64,000 nt of DNA from Muscardinus avellanarius. Lineage: Eukaryota; Chordata; Mammalia; Rodentia; Gliridae. The stretch lies in assembly GCA_963383645.1 (NCBI GenBank), contig OY726576.1, positions 17,183,131 to 17,247,130 of the forward strand, in the 5' to 3' direction. Made by a program: the position numbers and the translations under genes. This document shows positions 54,586-64,000 of the stretch, one piece after another (within the stretch, counting starts at the first letter, position 1; each line of letters opens with the position of its first letter). Below the pieces are notes generated by a model. It ran no database searches, was not told the origin of the DNA, and was given only the letters and a program-made list of their open reading frames with translations.

Positions 54586-55194
54586 CTTTCCTTGACCCTA
54601 GGCTGACCGTTGTCTTGGGGAGATTGAAAACCATCCTACCAACTGTTCAGAACCAAGACAAAGCAGCACTTTGTGAGACAACCGTGGGGAGGGGGCAGGC
54701 TGTGTGCCTGGTGCGTGCATGTGGAGAGACCGCCGGAGATAAAGGATAAGAGTTAGGACCCACACCACGAGAAGCTGCTTCCCCTGGGGCGCCAGTGAGA
54801 GGGCTCTTCCTGATTCACCCTCTGTGCTGCTGGGTTCATCTGGCCGTGCCCTTCTCAGATGAGTCCAGACAGCTTCTAACATGCTTCGCACGGGAGCAGG
54901 TTGCAGTCTCGCTGACAATAGTGAGCATCCAAACATTTGGGCCCTGCCATACAGGACTCAGAATGCAAGTCTCAATGACAGTTTCCAATGACCTTAAGCC
55001 TGGCACAGAGGCTCCCTCTGCCACCTCTGCCCATACCCTGCGGCTGTGGACTGAGGCCAGGGACGCCTGTATAAATCACGGCCTCTCTCTTCTTACCTTC
55101 ATGCATCTTCATGGATGCCCTGTGCATCCTCTCTTTCTTATGCACAGTAGGTTTGGGATATGCCTGGACTCATAGTGTGCCTCCTCCCAGGTTC
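54586..55194. other. Unannotated stretch
   Basis: No repeat is recognised. A 126-codon plus and a 112-codon minus frame overlap and look fortuitous. Confidence 0.4.
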
Positions 55195-55425
55195 CTGTGG
55201 AAGGCTTTGTCTCTGAGGGGATGGTGTTGAGAAATGGGATCTTTGGGGACGGGGAGATGACTTTCGACTCATGAGTCCATGAGGGAGGAATCTTCTTCAG
55301 GTTGGGATGAGTGCTCTTGTAAGAAGTGGGAGAGACCAGAGCTCACTCTGGTTCTGCAAGGATTCTGCAAACAGGAGAAAGGTCCTTGTGAGAACCTGAC
55401 CATGCCAGCACGCAGCGTCCAGGGC
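55195..55425 (+). mobile_element. MaLR/MLT-type LTR fragment
   Basis: ggatggtgttgagaaatggg, gatgagtgctcttgtaagaa, gtgggagagaccagagctca, gagaacctgaccatgccagc follow the plus-strand order of a MaLR LTR (gatgagtgcccttataagaa ... gaacctgaccatgctggca). Both ends are eroded. Confidence 0.7.
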
Positions 55426-55491
55426 TGTACGAAGGGATGTGTACTATTTAAGTGATTCAGTCTATTGCATCACTTTGTAGCAGGATTTTTA

Positions 55492-55675
55492 TTATTTTAT
55501 TTTATTTTATTGGTTGTACTGGGGTTCCTGGAAACCCTTCTGCCTCCAGGCTACACTCCCAGACCTATTTTATACTTTTATTTGGAAACAGGGTCTCTTG
55601 AACCTGCACGATCCTCCTGTCTCCGCCTCCCAAGCATGGGTATTTACAAGCGTGTGCCACCACACCCGGCTATAA
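55492..55675 (-). mobile_element. Composite B1-ID SINE, young type (form 2), hairpin deleted
   Basis: (TTTTA)n tail, ctggggttcctggaaaccct, then gggtctcttgaacctgcacg. The 20-nt hairpin present in the other three form-2 copies is missing at exactly this point. It ends gccaccacacccggc. Target duplication caggattttta (55481-55491) and caggcttttta (55676-55686). Confidence 0.94.
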
Positions 55676-55686
55676 CAGGCTTTTTA

Positions 55687-58049
55687 GATACTGGGCATGG
55701 CTGCACCCAGATAGGCAGATTGTTTCTTAACATACCACCTTGACTGTCTAGGGCCTCCTCTGGCCCCTGGAACATTCTTGAATTGGCCAGTGAAGGAGGG
55801 AGCAGAGGTTTGGAGGGGTCAGCGCCTTTTGGGGGATAACCCTCAACAGAGACAGTTGGGCATCAGCAGGCAACCCCTCAGGCCGTGACTCTGGTTGACA
55901 GAGCCCCCCTGGCCCCTTAACTTCCTATATGATTCCAGGAGCCACCAGTCCAGGTAAATGGCCGGCATCCATGCCCTTTTACAGGGTCTGTTCTTAAGGG
56001 AGCTATGGCACGGGCATTTGACACCTATAACTCATTCTTGGAAGGGAGAAGAGGGCCCCAGTTCAATTTTTAAATTAAATTTCTTGTGATTTTTTCAAAA
56101 CAGATGATGCATATACCAGAGGAAAAATAAAACATATGTAGTGGAGCAGTTGCCTCTTATTTACATGGATTATATTCTAACACCCTGGAGGATATGTATA
56201 AGCTTGGATGGTAACAATCCCTGCGTATAAGAGAAGCAGCTACTTGGTGGCTTTCAGGAGAGCGGTGTATGTATAGCACAGATCAGTTGGACAAAGGCAT
56301 GATTCGCGTCCCTGACAGGACGAAGTGGAATTCCATCATACCGCTCAGAATGATGTGCGAGTTCAAAACCTCTGAACTGTATATTTCTGGAATTTCCCAT
56401 TTAATATTTCTGGAATGTAGTTGGACACGGGTGATGAAAACTGTGAAAAGTAAGACCTCAGGTGGGAGAGGGCTCTCAGAGTCTTCGCAAGTCGTTCATA
56501 TGTACCTACCTCCCAGCCATTGTTACAGTTTCATCATCAGCCAGATACCTGTTGGCTGAGAGGAGCTGTACTCAAAGTGTCGGGATGTGCATGCCCATGC
56601 CAGGCAAAGCTTCCTGGGGGAACGTTTAACCCACTCATTTTCTCCAAATAAACTTAACTTCCAAATAAAAGAGTTTTGTAGTCGCTCTTGAATCAAATCA
56701 ATCTGAAACCTGACTTCCCTTATCTTTCCCAGTCCACAGCCCCACCTTCATCTTGACCACAGGCCAAGGATGTCCCCAGTGCCAGCTGCGCCGGCAACAG
56801 ACTCTGATATGCGTCACAGAGGCTGGCACTGCCCCATAGAGAATTTTCACACATTTTCTCATGGCCTCTCATGTCTTCTGATGAGGAAGGCACCTTTAAC
56901 CAGGGACCAGGGGCTCCCAACTGGTGAGCAACTGGAGACTGGGCTCTAGAAGGCACAGTGAAATGGTTAAGTCGCTACCAAGGCCCTCAACTCTTGGAAG
57001 AGAGGGGAGTGCCTAAGAATCAACAGCAGGAGGACCCGAGCACATTTCTGTGTCTCAGCTTCCTCCTGATGATCCAGGAGCTCAGGTGACTTCAGTACAG
57101 GGCTCAGTCAGCCCCGGGTTCTTAAGTGTGATCCAGCCAGGACTCAGCCTCCAGCCTGGCCTTGCCCAGGAGTCCCAGAGATGCCCAGTGTTGGATGGGC
57201 ATGGAGACAGACCTCTGATGACTAGAATCTTCTCCCACCCAAAAGCCCAGCCCGGTGGGAGCCGCATCTTCACTCAACTTCATTCTTTGAGTTGTTGTTG
57301 AGTGTCAAAGGGGTTTCAGACCGGAATGCCTGGATTTGAAACCCGAGTTTCTGGCTTACGGACATGATGCCTTGATGGGACTGTTGCACCGTCTGTCTTG
57401 GTCACCACCTCGATCAGGTGGCAGGGAGGTGGGAGGGCAGAGGTGGCGGCAGTGTGGGGACATGGCGGACAGGCCTGTGTTCTCCACCTCCCTACTCACA
57501 GTGCTGCTCCTCTGTGAACTTAGTTCTCTTCATATGCCGCCCTCACGGATTACTGCTTAGAGCGTCCTGACTCCTCATGTAGAAATCACGCTGGGCAGAG
57601 TAAAGAAGAAGCTGGCTACCACATATTTGTGACCAAATGCACACCTCAGTCTCCACCTCTGTGTCCATCTCCACCTCTTACCAATGGCAAGGACTTTGCT
57701 GTGATTCTTTTGGTCATCCCACTCCCAGGGAAGACCTCTGGCTGGTTACCTCTGGTCAGTGAATAAACTCAGCATCCTATCTTCCATCTTCAGCGGGGGG
57801 GTTGGGAAGACAGCAGGAGGGGTCACATTTGAACCCCGGCACCATTGAGTGCCGAAAGGTCCTCTGGCAGTGAGAACCAAGAAATGCCAAGAAAGAAAAA
57901 AAAATCAGCCTGTCTGTTTCTCTCAGACAGAACATCCTGGATCCTCTTTTTGGAGGGAGTCACGAGAAGGAAGTGAGATTGCAGGGAGATGGCAGGAGCT
58001 GGGGTGGCCGCCATTGCATGTCCTCTGCCCCCGATTTGCCCGGGGTGTG
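55687..58049. other. Unannotated stretch
   Basis: About 2.4 kb with no confident repeat call; a weak MIR-like piece may lie at 57315-57355. Frames of 78-96 codons conflict between strands. Confidence 0.4.
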
Positions 58050-58172
58050 GCCTTGCTTACAGTCCTCCAGATGTGGATCTTCAAGATGCTGCATAATCTT
58101 CTTACACCCCGTGTTCCTCGTCTACGAAGTGGAACTAGTACTTGTTGTGGGAGTTTGTTGTCATCCCTTCTG
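58050..58172 (+). repeat. MIR SINE fragment
   Basis: gccttgcttacagtcctcca, then gtgttcctcgtctacgaagt, ggaactagtacttgttgtgg corresponds to the MIR piece (gtttcctcatctgtaaaatg, gggataatagtacctac). It lies inside overlapping 174- and 138-codon frames on opposite strands, which argues against either being a gene. Confidence 0.6.
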
Positions 58173-59079
58173 CGTCTCCCCCCAAGAGCCCTGGTCTCAA
58201 CCTGTTTAGGCCCAACCCAAGCTTCAGCTCCCAAGGGTACACGTATTAATAGGAAACCAAGGGAGCTACAGAAAGGAGAAGCTACACGGATGTGGACAGC
58301 AGCTGTCACAACCTCAGAACCAAAAATTGGGGTGAGCAAGGCCAGGAAGCAGAGAAACTCATCACCATGCTAGAAAAGACTGGCTTGAGGCACCTGCCCG
58401 CAAGGGGCTGGGGAGATGCTGCTCTGGGGTTCAGAAAGAGGGTAGAAGGGAATATCTCCTATACTTGGTCTTTGTGGGGAGAGCAGGAGATGTGGGCATC
58501 ACTGGGTGGTTACTGGGGCTAAGACTTGCTTATCCAGAGTGAGTTCAAAGAGATGGTCAAAGGAAAGCACTGGACTGGCATCTCCTGAGAGCACAGAGTG
58601 ATCTGTGTTGAGGGAAAGTAAGAGGAAGGGTGAGGAAGAAGGATAAGGGAGAAATGGCTAGAGCTCTGGAGAAGCCCCACATGAACACTGCCGTCTCTGC
58701 TCAAGTCAGCAAGCACACTGGTGGCAGAATGCAGGCCAGGTGCTAGGGCTGGACACTGGACACAAAGTCTGGGGCCATTGTGTGTCTTCTGTGCATCACT
58801 GATGCAGGAACCTCCAGCTTCTTCCACGGACCTTTCTCCCTGAAGCCACTCCCTGTCATAGCTTCATGTGGTCTCCAAGACGAAATCCTTCAGTGTCCTC
58901 TCATTCTTCCTCTTCTCTGGCTGGCAGAATTCAGTAGAGTGCAGCCTGTTTAGCATGGACTCAGCTTACAAAACCACTTGGGGTGATCACAACAGTCCTG
59001 TCTACCCCGTTTTATCATCTAGAGATCGTGCACATCTAGCAAGTGTGATTAGCTGGACACAAACACCTGAACCTTCCTT
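58173..59079. other. Unannotated stretch
   Basis: No repeat or gene is recognised. Confidence 0.4.
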
Positions 59080-59264
59080 GTTTTTGTGGTTCTAGGGATG
59101 GAGTCCAGGGGCATTCTCCCTCTGAGTTACACCCCAGCCTTATTTTTTATTCTTTATTTTGAAACAGAGTCTCACAAAGTAGCCGAGGCTGTCCGCGAAC
59201 CACGATCCTCTTGTCTCAGCCTCCTGAACTCTGGGATTACAAGCGTGCACCACCACACCCGGCT
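59080..59264 (-). mobile_element. Composite B1-ID SINE, middle-age type
   Basis: gttctagggatggagtccag, attctccctctgagttacac, then gtagccgaggctgtccgcga and gcaccaccacacccggct. A piece of the linker is missing (agtctcacaaagtagccgag). Confidence 0.92.
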
Positions 59265-59269
59265 CATAA

Positions 59270-59395
59270 ACCTTTCTTTTTGTTAAAACAGCTCTATTGA
59301 GATATCATTGACACATGAAAATAGGATGTGTTTAAGGTATAGATCTTGATCTTTTGATATACAAATAATAGATGCTCTTTGACTTACAATAGGAT
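59270..59395 (-). mobile_element. L1 3' end fragment
   Basis: aacagctctattgagatatc, attgacacatgaaaatagga resemble the reversed L1 motif (cagctttattgagatataat, tcacatacc). Confidence 0.6.
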
Positions 59396-59765
59396 ATATT
59401 CCAATAACTCACTATAAGTTGAAAATTAATCATTAATCAGAACCATATTTTAAGCTGGGCATGGTGGTGTATGACTATAATCCCAGTACTTGGGAAGCTG
59501 AGATAGGAGGACTGCAGGTTCGAAGCCAGCCTCAGCAACTTAGTGAGGCCCTCCTCAACTTAGTGAGATCTTGTTTCAAAAAAAAAAAAAAATAGGCCTG
59601 GGAATAGAGCTCAGAGATAAAATGCCAGTGGGTTCAATCCCCAATACCCCCCCCCCACACACACACGCACCATTTTACATAAAAAACTTAAGGATGTCCC
59701 TATTTTAATATCCTCCAGGAGTCCTGGATCCAACCCCGCCTGGATACCACGGGACAACTATAGGT
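59385..59765. mobile_element. DNA transposon remnants around a SINE
   Basis: Left: gctctttgacttacaatagg, actataagttgaaaattaat. Right: tggatccaaccccgcctgga, taccacgggacaactatagg. Both parts look like Tigger/MER2-type ends. Whether they are one element split by the SINE is not certain. Confidence 0.5.
59454..59670 (+). mobile_element. Composite B1-ID SINE, old type
   Basis: gctgggcatggtggtgtatg, gcaggttcgaagccagcctc, ggcctgggaatagagctcag and gtgggttcaatccccaatac, then a C/CA tail. Matching flanks are loose (accatatttta, accattttac). Confidence 0.93.
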
Positions 59766-60399
59766 TAAAAACTACTGTAGCAGCAGGCTTCAGGCTCTGC
59801 AGACATTACTGTGCTTTGTCCCCTACACTTATTTAAGGGAAATGCTGAATTCCATTCAATGTTTCATAAACTTAGAGATGTAGGATTTTTCTTATCCCAA
59901 TTCATGAACCACATATTAAAACCAGGCACCTAAAGCCAGAGCTCGTGACCCTGTTCCCGGCCTTCTGCACTGAGAATGTGTTCGTGTGTAGTGAGCTGGC
60001 TTCCTTTCTTCTGCAGCTCTGCATGAATTTCCCAGTGACATCTTCAGCAATGAGGACAGACGCCAAGGAGCTGTGGTCCTCCACGTTCTCTGTGTAAGTA
60101 CCCCCGTGCCTCTGCCCACGGGGCCTGCCGGGCAGGAGGCGGGTGGGGAGCTGAGATGCCCACGGAGGAGCGGATGTCTTCCCTCTGGTCTGTATGTCTG
60201 GAGGAAATCCTCTGAGCGCTGGAGGGAACATCTCCTAATGGATCCGGTTTGAAAGGTCACAGGTTCTCAAGCTGGAAGAGTCCTGTCTACATTCCTTAAT
60301 CTTAATGTGGATTCTGAAGTCCACGGACTCGGTGGCCCCTGTTTACCTGATTTTACATGCCGCCCTCCTGGGGAACCCTTTTCTAATTGACCTGCCCTG
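59766..60399. other. Unannotated stretch
   Basis: No repeat or gene is called. Two minus frames of 109-114 codons overlap in different phases. Confidence 0.4.
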
Positions 60400-60605
60400 T
60401 GTGCCTCAGTATATCCCCTAGCTGCCCTGTCTTTGTCTCCGTATTCCCTGCCATTATATAGTTGTTTGCTTGTTGACTGTCAGCTTTGCACCTAAGTCCC
60501 ATGAGGAGTGAGACTTCGTCGTGTACCACATCTCATTCCTGTGCCCGTTTGTGGCACGTGGTAGGGACAGAGTATTTGCTAAATTAGTGAATGCAGGGGC
60601 AACCA
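60400..60605 (+). repeat. L2-like LINE 3' end
   Basis: gtgtgcctcagtatatcccc, tcccatgaggagtgagactt, gtggcacgtggtagggacag, tttgctaaattagtgaatgc fit the L2/MIR3 3' end (ccctagcacagtgcctggca, catagtaggtgctcaataaa). Degraded. Confidence 0.5.
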
Positions 60606-63600
60606 GCGCAGCCGCCAGCACGGAGCAGGTGAGCAGAAAAGCCTCTTCCTCCCCTGGCCTTGTAGCGCCCACCATTATTCTAGCATTTTCTGTACAGCCC
60701 CACGGGTGTACAAGGTCTTGGGTGTGCCTCACCACCAGGGGGAGGGTCTGGGGGGGTGTGCGCAGATGTGTCTAAAGGTGGCTGCAGAAACAGAAAGGGC
60801 GTGGTGGATGGTGGGAATGCTGTAGTCTGGGGCCTTGGATGCACAGCGTGACGGCTGGGGCTGGAGCCACTATCTCTAGGAGCCCCTTGTAAGAGGGCTC
60901 TCCGCTCCGGTGCCTAGCATCTGAACGAGGCCACGATTCCCCGCAGCTCAGAGGGGGCTTATGGCGAGCAAGCTGGAAATCCCGTGGCCTCTTGTGACTT
61001 GGGCTCCAAAGTCACACAGCACCATATTTGTTGTGACCATGAGCCTCCCACGACCCCAGGGAGAAGACAGAGAATTTAATTTTCAACCCATGTATGGAGA
61101 CAGCTGTGGGCACGCACTGGGCTCTGCCATCGGATCACATCTGTTGCCCTTGCTCTGTGTGTGGTTTCTGACAAGAGCCGATCTCTCTGGCCCCGCGAGC
61201 CACCCACAACTAGACTCGTTTTCTAGTGAAGGTAATAAACACTACAACCCTTTCCCCACTTGCATCCCACCTAGAGGCGGGCGGGAAGGCACGAGATGTC
61301 TCTGCCAGCAGGGTCAGTCTCTAAAAATACCAAATGAGTTAGAACTCTGGAGCCCTCCCAGCCCTCCCCTCTCCGCTCCTGTGCTGAGCAATTAATACAG
61401 ATGCCATCTTCGGCACCATGGAGACTCCCCTGTCGCGAGGCCGAGGAGACCCAGGCGCTGCGTGGGATCCAGAGTTCTCTGGCAGCCATTAGCACCCTGC
61501 CGCCTCTCCATCTCAGTCTTGAGATTTCCACCCTCTGCTAAGACAGTGGTGTCGCCCGTCAGCCAGCTCCCGGGGCCCTTTCTCCATCTCCGCCTTCCCA
61601 GAGGAAGGCCAGGGGCAGAGCCCAGCGTGCCTGGTGAGCCGTCTGCTGTCTCTTGTGCCAGTGCATTACAAAGCTGGCAAGAAAGCAGAAAATAATGGGC
61701 ACCGTGGGCCACAGTAGGCAACATCGCCCTCAGACACATCCTCACACGAGCCTCCATCAGCCTGCAGGTTAGCTAGCGCTCTGCAGTCCTTGTGTCTAAT
61801 GATGCTGCTAGACGCAGCCTTGCACCCCACGCTTTAGAATCCGTGGCGCAAGAAACCCAGGGACCAAGATGAGTATCCATCCCTTTGAAACCCACCCCTG
61901 GTTACAGAGAGCCCCAGAATTCTCCACCCAAACAGCCCCAAGTAGGCTGCCGAGGTTTGAGCAGGCCCACTCCCTTCCCAGGGCTTTGGAGGGAAGAGTC
62001 CAAGCAAAGCAAACTTGAGCTTGATGCCTGGATCCACATGCGTGCATGTAGTCCTGGGCAGAGCCAGGTGGGCAGAGCAGGGGTGCCTCTTAAGCCTGGC
62101 AGAGGCAGATGTTAGGGCATACCTGCCCATGCACCCCAGGTCAAGGACCAGCATTACCCTGCCCACCATGGGCCCCACCGGGACGTAAAACCTCAAGAGA
62201 GAAGCCCCTCGGTGCCGTCTGTGGCACGTCAAACAGCAGAAGATGCACAGTTACTATTTGTTGAGCACAGGGATGAGCAGCTCCTGTTATCGTCTCCACC
62301 TGTCACTCAAGATGCTCAGGAATGGTTCACTGGATGTAAGAAGACTGCGGCAAGGGCAAACAGTTGGCGTCTTAGAGGCCAGCAAGAAATAGATGAGTGC
62401 CTGAGTCACAAGTACACGAAGCTAAGTACAGATGTCCTGTGTGCAAAATCTAGAAAGCGCTTCCCCAGCCCCGCAGTGTGGTAGTGCTGGGCTGGGCCCT
62501 TCTGGGTGTCCTAGAAGCCGCCTCACCCTGCAGGAACCCCGTGTCTTGCAAAGAGGATCTCTTATGGTCGGCACCTGCCAGGCACAGCATGCTAGGAGCT
62601 CAGAGAAAACACCATCAGGGGCCAAGCTGGTGCTGCTCGTGCAGGGGTCAGGCAGATTCCAAAGGAGGACAGAGAAAAGGGGTGAAGGCCAGAGTGGGAA
62701 GTACCATGGCCTGGGCTCTGGAGATGTGAGTTCCTAGAGGAGCAGGGACCAGGGCGTGGGCTGTAGAGAGTGAGAGACGGAGGGTGAAGGGGTGAGACCT
62801 CACAAGAGAGGCGGTGGGCAGCGGGCTCTCTCACCATCCCCCAGCCATCCCCCTGGCCTAGGGTTAGGGCAAATAAGGTCGCCCCGTGCATAGATGGAGG
62901 TGACAGGTCTTCTCTCCTGTCGGGTGAGAAAGGCCCAGGCAGGCCACAGCACAAAGCTCAAGGCCACCTGAGAATAGGATTCCAGGACCCCAGCAGCCTG
63001 AGGAACACCCTGGCCTGGTGAGGAACCTTCCAGAACATTATCCAGCCCCCACTAGACCGTGACTAGCTGGTCTGCCTCATCCAGGTCCAGGAGGGAGGCC
63101 TCCTGCCAGAGGGTTCCAGCAGGCATGTTCTGATACCCTGCCTGCCCCTGAGAGACAACCGTGGAGCTGTTCTTTGGTGAGGTTAACTGGACCCAATCCC
63201 AGGGCTCAACAGAATGCTAGGCGCTTTTGAATTCTCCCGTGAAACCTGACCAAACTTATCATCTGCACAGACATTCAAACTGCCCGTTCTGTTTGAGCCC
63301 CGGACTTTGAGTTTGGTGTCACGCCCGCAACATTTATTGAGTACAGAATCCCCGGCACACTTCTTTTTTAAAAAAAAATCCCAAATGTTTATGCTTGCTT
63401 CTCTTTTACTTTCATGTAAAAACTTCCCTCTTGGAGTGAGATTTGTAGAACTCGAAACAGCCATTTTTGGCTCAATTTGCCAACACCATAGTTTTAATTT
63501 CCTCTTGGATCTTTCTGCTTGTGTAGATTTCAGCATCTCTAAGCCTTGAGATTACACTTCAAAAAAAGGGGGTGGGAATTCTATTCCTTCCAATTGTTCT

Positions 63601-63986
63601 TCCTGGATTGTCCCTTATGAATAAAAAAAAAACCCATGATCTTCACAGTTTTATCAGCGTTGAATATCCTTAAGAAAACACACTTATCTTTAAAAATTCC
63701 CTTATGTCCCATTTTTCATAACACTGAGACATTAAAAGCAGGGTTTTCTATCTGTAAAGAAGTTTGTATCTTTCTAAACTCACTGTGACTGCCCCAGATA
63801 CAGGGAAAAGCCTGAGAATTATTTTCTAGAAATGTGATTTGTTTGTGATTTTAAAATATCTTGCAAAATTTTGCTAATTTTTCTGCATGACATAGATACT
63901 TGAGTATTTGAGATTATCAGCCAAGCTACACATTTGCTCATTTAGTAAAATAAGCTTTCAGTTACTGATATTTAAAATTCTTTCTC
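60606..63986. other. Unannotated stretch, mostly repeat-free
   Basis: About 3.4 kb. 60.6-62.9 kb is GC-rich with many conflicting frames (up to 144 codons). 63.2-63.98 kb is AT-rich. No gene, SINE or LTR is recognised. Confidence 0.4.
60732..60746 (+). promoter_or_regulatory. Possible CTCF-type motif
   Basis: ccaccagggggaggg resembles the CTCF core (CCACCAGGGGGCG) with differences at the end. Weak on its own. Confidence 0.25.
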
Positions 63987-64000
63987 GCTGGGCGTGGTGG
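63987..64000 (+). mobile_element. Composite B1-ID SINE cut by the window end
   Basis: gctgggcgtggtgg is the exact start of the B1 part. The rest lies beyond the window. Confidence 0.8.

Noticed and set aside
57849..58373. Overlapping 174-codon plus and 138-codon minus frames
   Set aside because: They occupy the same DNA on opposite strands and include a MIR fragment.

Overview
This window is nuclear DNA of a mammal, and I find no protein-coding gene in it. Open frames are short, occur on both strands, often cross simple repeats or transposon fossils, and show no recognisable domain or splice structure. No rRNA, tRNA, CRISPR array or bacterial-type feature is present. It reads as intergenic or deep intronic sequence.

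The lineage signal comes from the SINEs. About 25 copies are composite elements: a B1-like (7SL-derived) left part (ggctgggcatggtgg ... ggaggctgagacaggaggat) joined to an ID-like tail (ggggatgtagctcagaggtagaatgcccctgggttcaatccccagtacc, in pieces). B1-ID fusions of this kind are known from the squirrel-related rodents (squirrels, mountain beaver, dormice). I therefore infer a sciuromorph rodent but cannot name the species. The copies fall into at least three sequence generations. The youngest-looking has two forms, and one of these carries a new hairpin at the B1/ID boundary.

Layout. 1-12 kb: composite SINEs, MaLR-type LTRs near 4.5-5.1 kb, an L1 tail carrying a 16-bp minisatellite (8.2 kb), and a Tigger/MER2-like fossil split by a SINE (11.2-11.7 kb). 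12-20 kb: old MIR and hAT-type fossils, CA and GA tracts, short perfect tandem duplications, and a conserved-looking block at 16.75-16.95 kb. 20-33 kb: a second SINE-split Tigger fossil, conserved-looking AT-rich blocks at 22.8-23.05 and 25.44-25.56 kb, L1 pieces, a 53-bp minisatellite (29.8 kb) and a GGAA tract. 33-42 kb: the best-preserved L1 tail, an L1 with a twin-priming-type inversion (35.5-35.8 kb), many SINEs and long purine tracts grown from SINE tails. 42-52 kb: a solo LTR with an exact 5-bp target duplication (45.2-45.7 kb), a conserved-looking block (48.6 kb), and a nested complex at 49.6-50.9 kb in which an old MIR is split by an LTR that itself contains a second copy of a nearby MIR/AT-rich segment. 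52-64 kb: sparse repeats, a further LTR, an L2-like tail, and a SINE cut by the window end.

No group of genes works together here. The biology that can be read is the history of insertions, target-site duplications and local duplications, plus a few candidate regulatory blocks that need cross-species alignment. I did not find an undescribed gene system. Family names below were recalled and matched by eye, with no repeat-library search, so subfamily labels are tentative.
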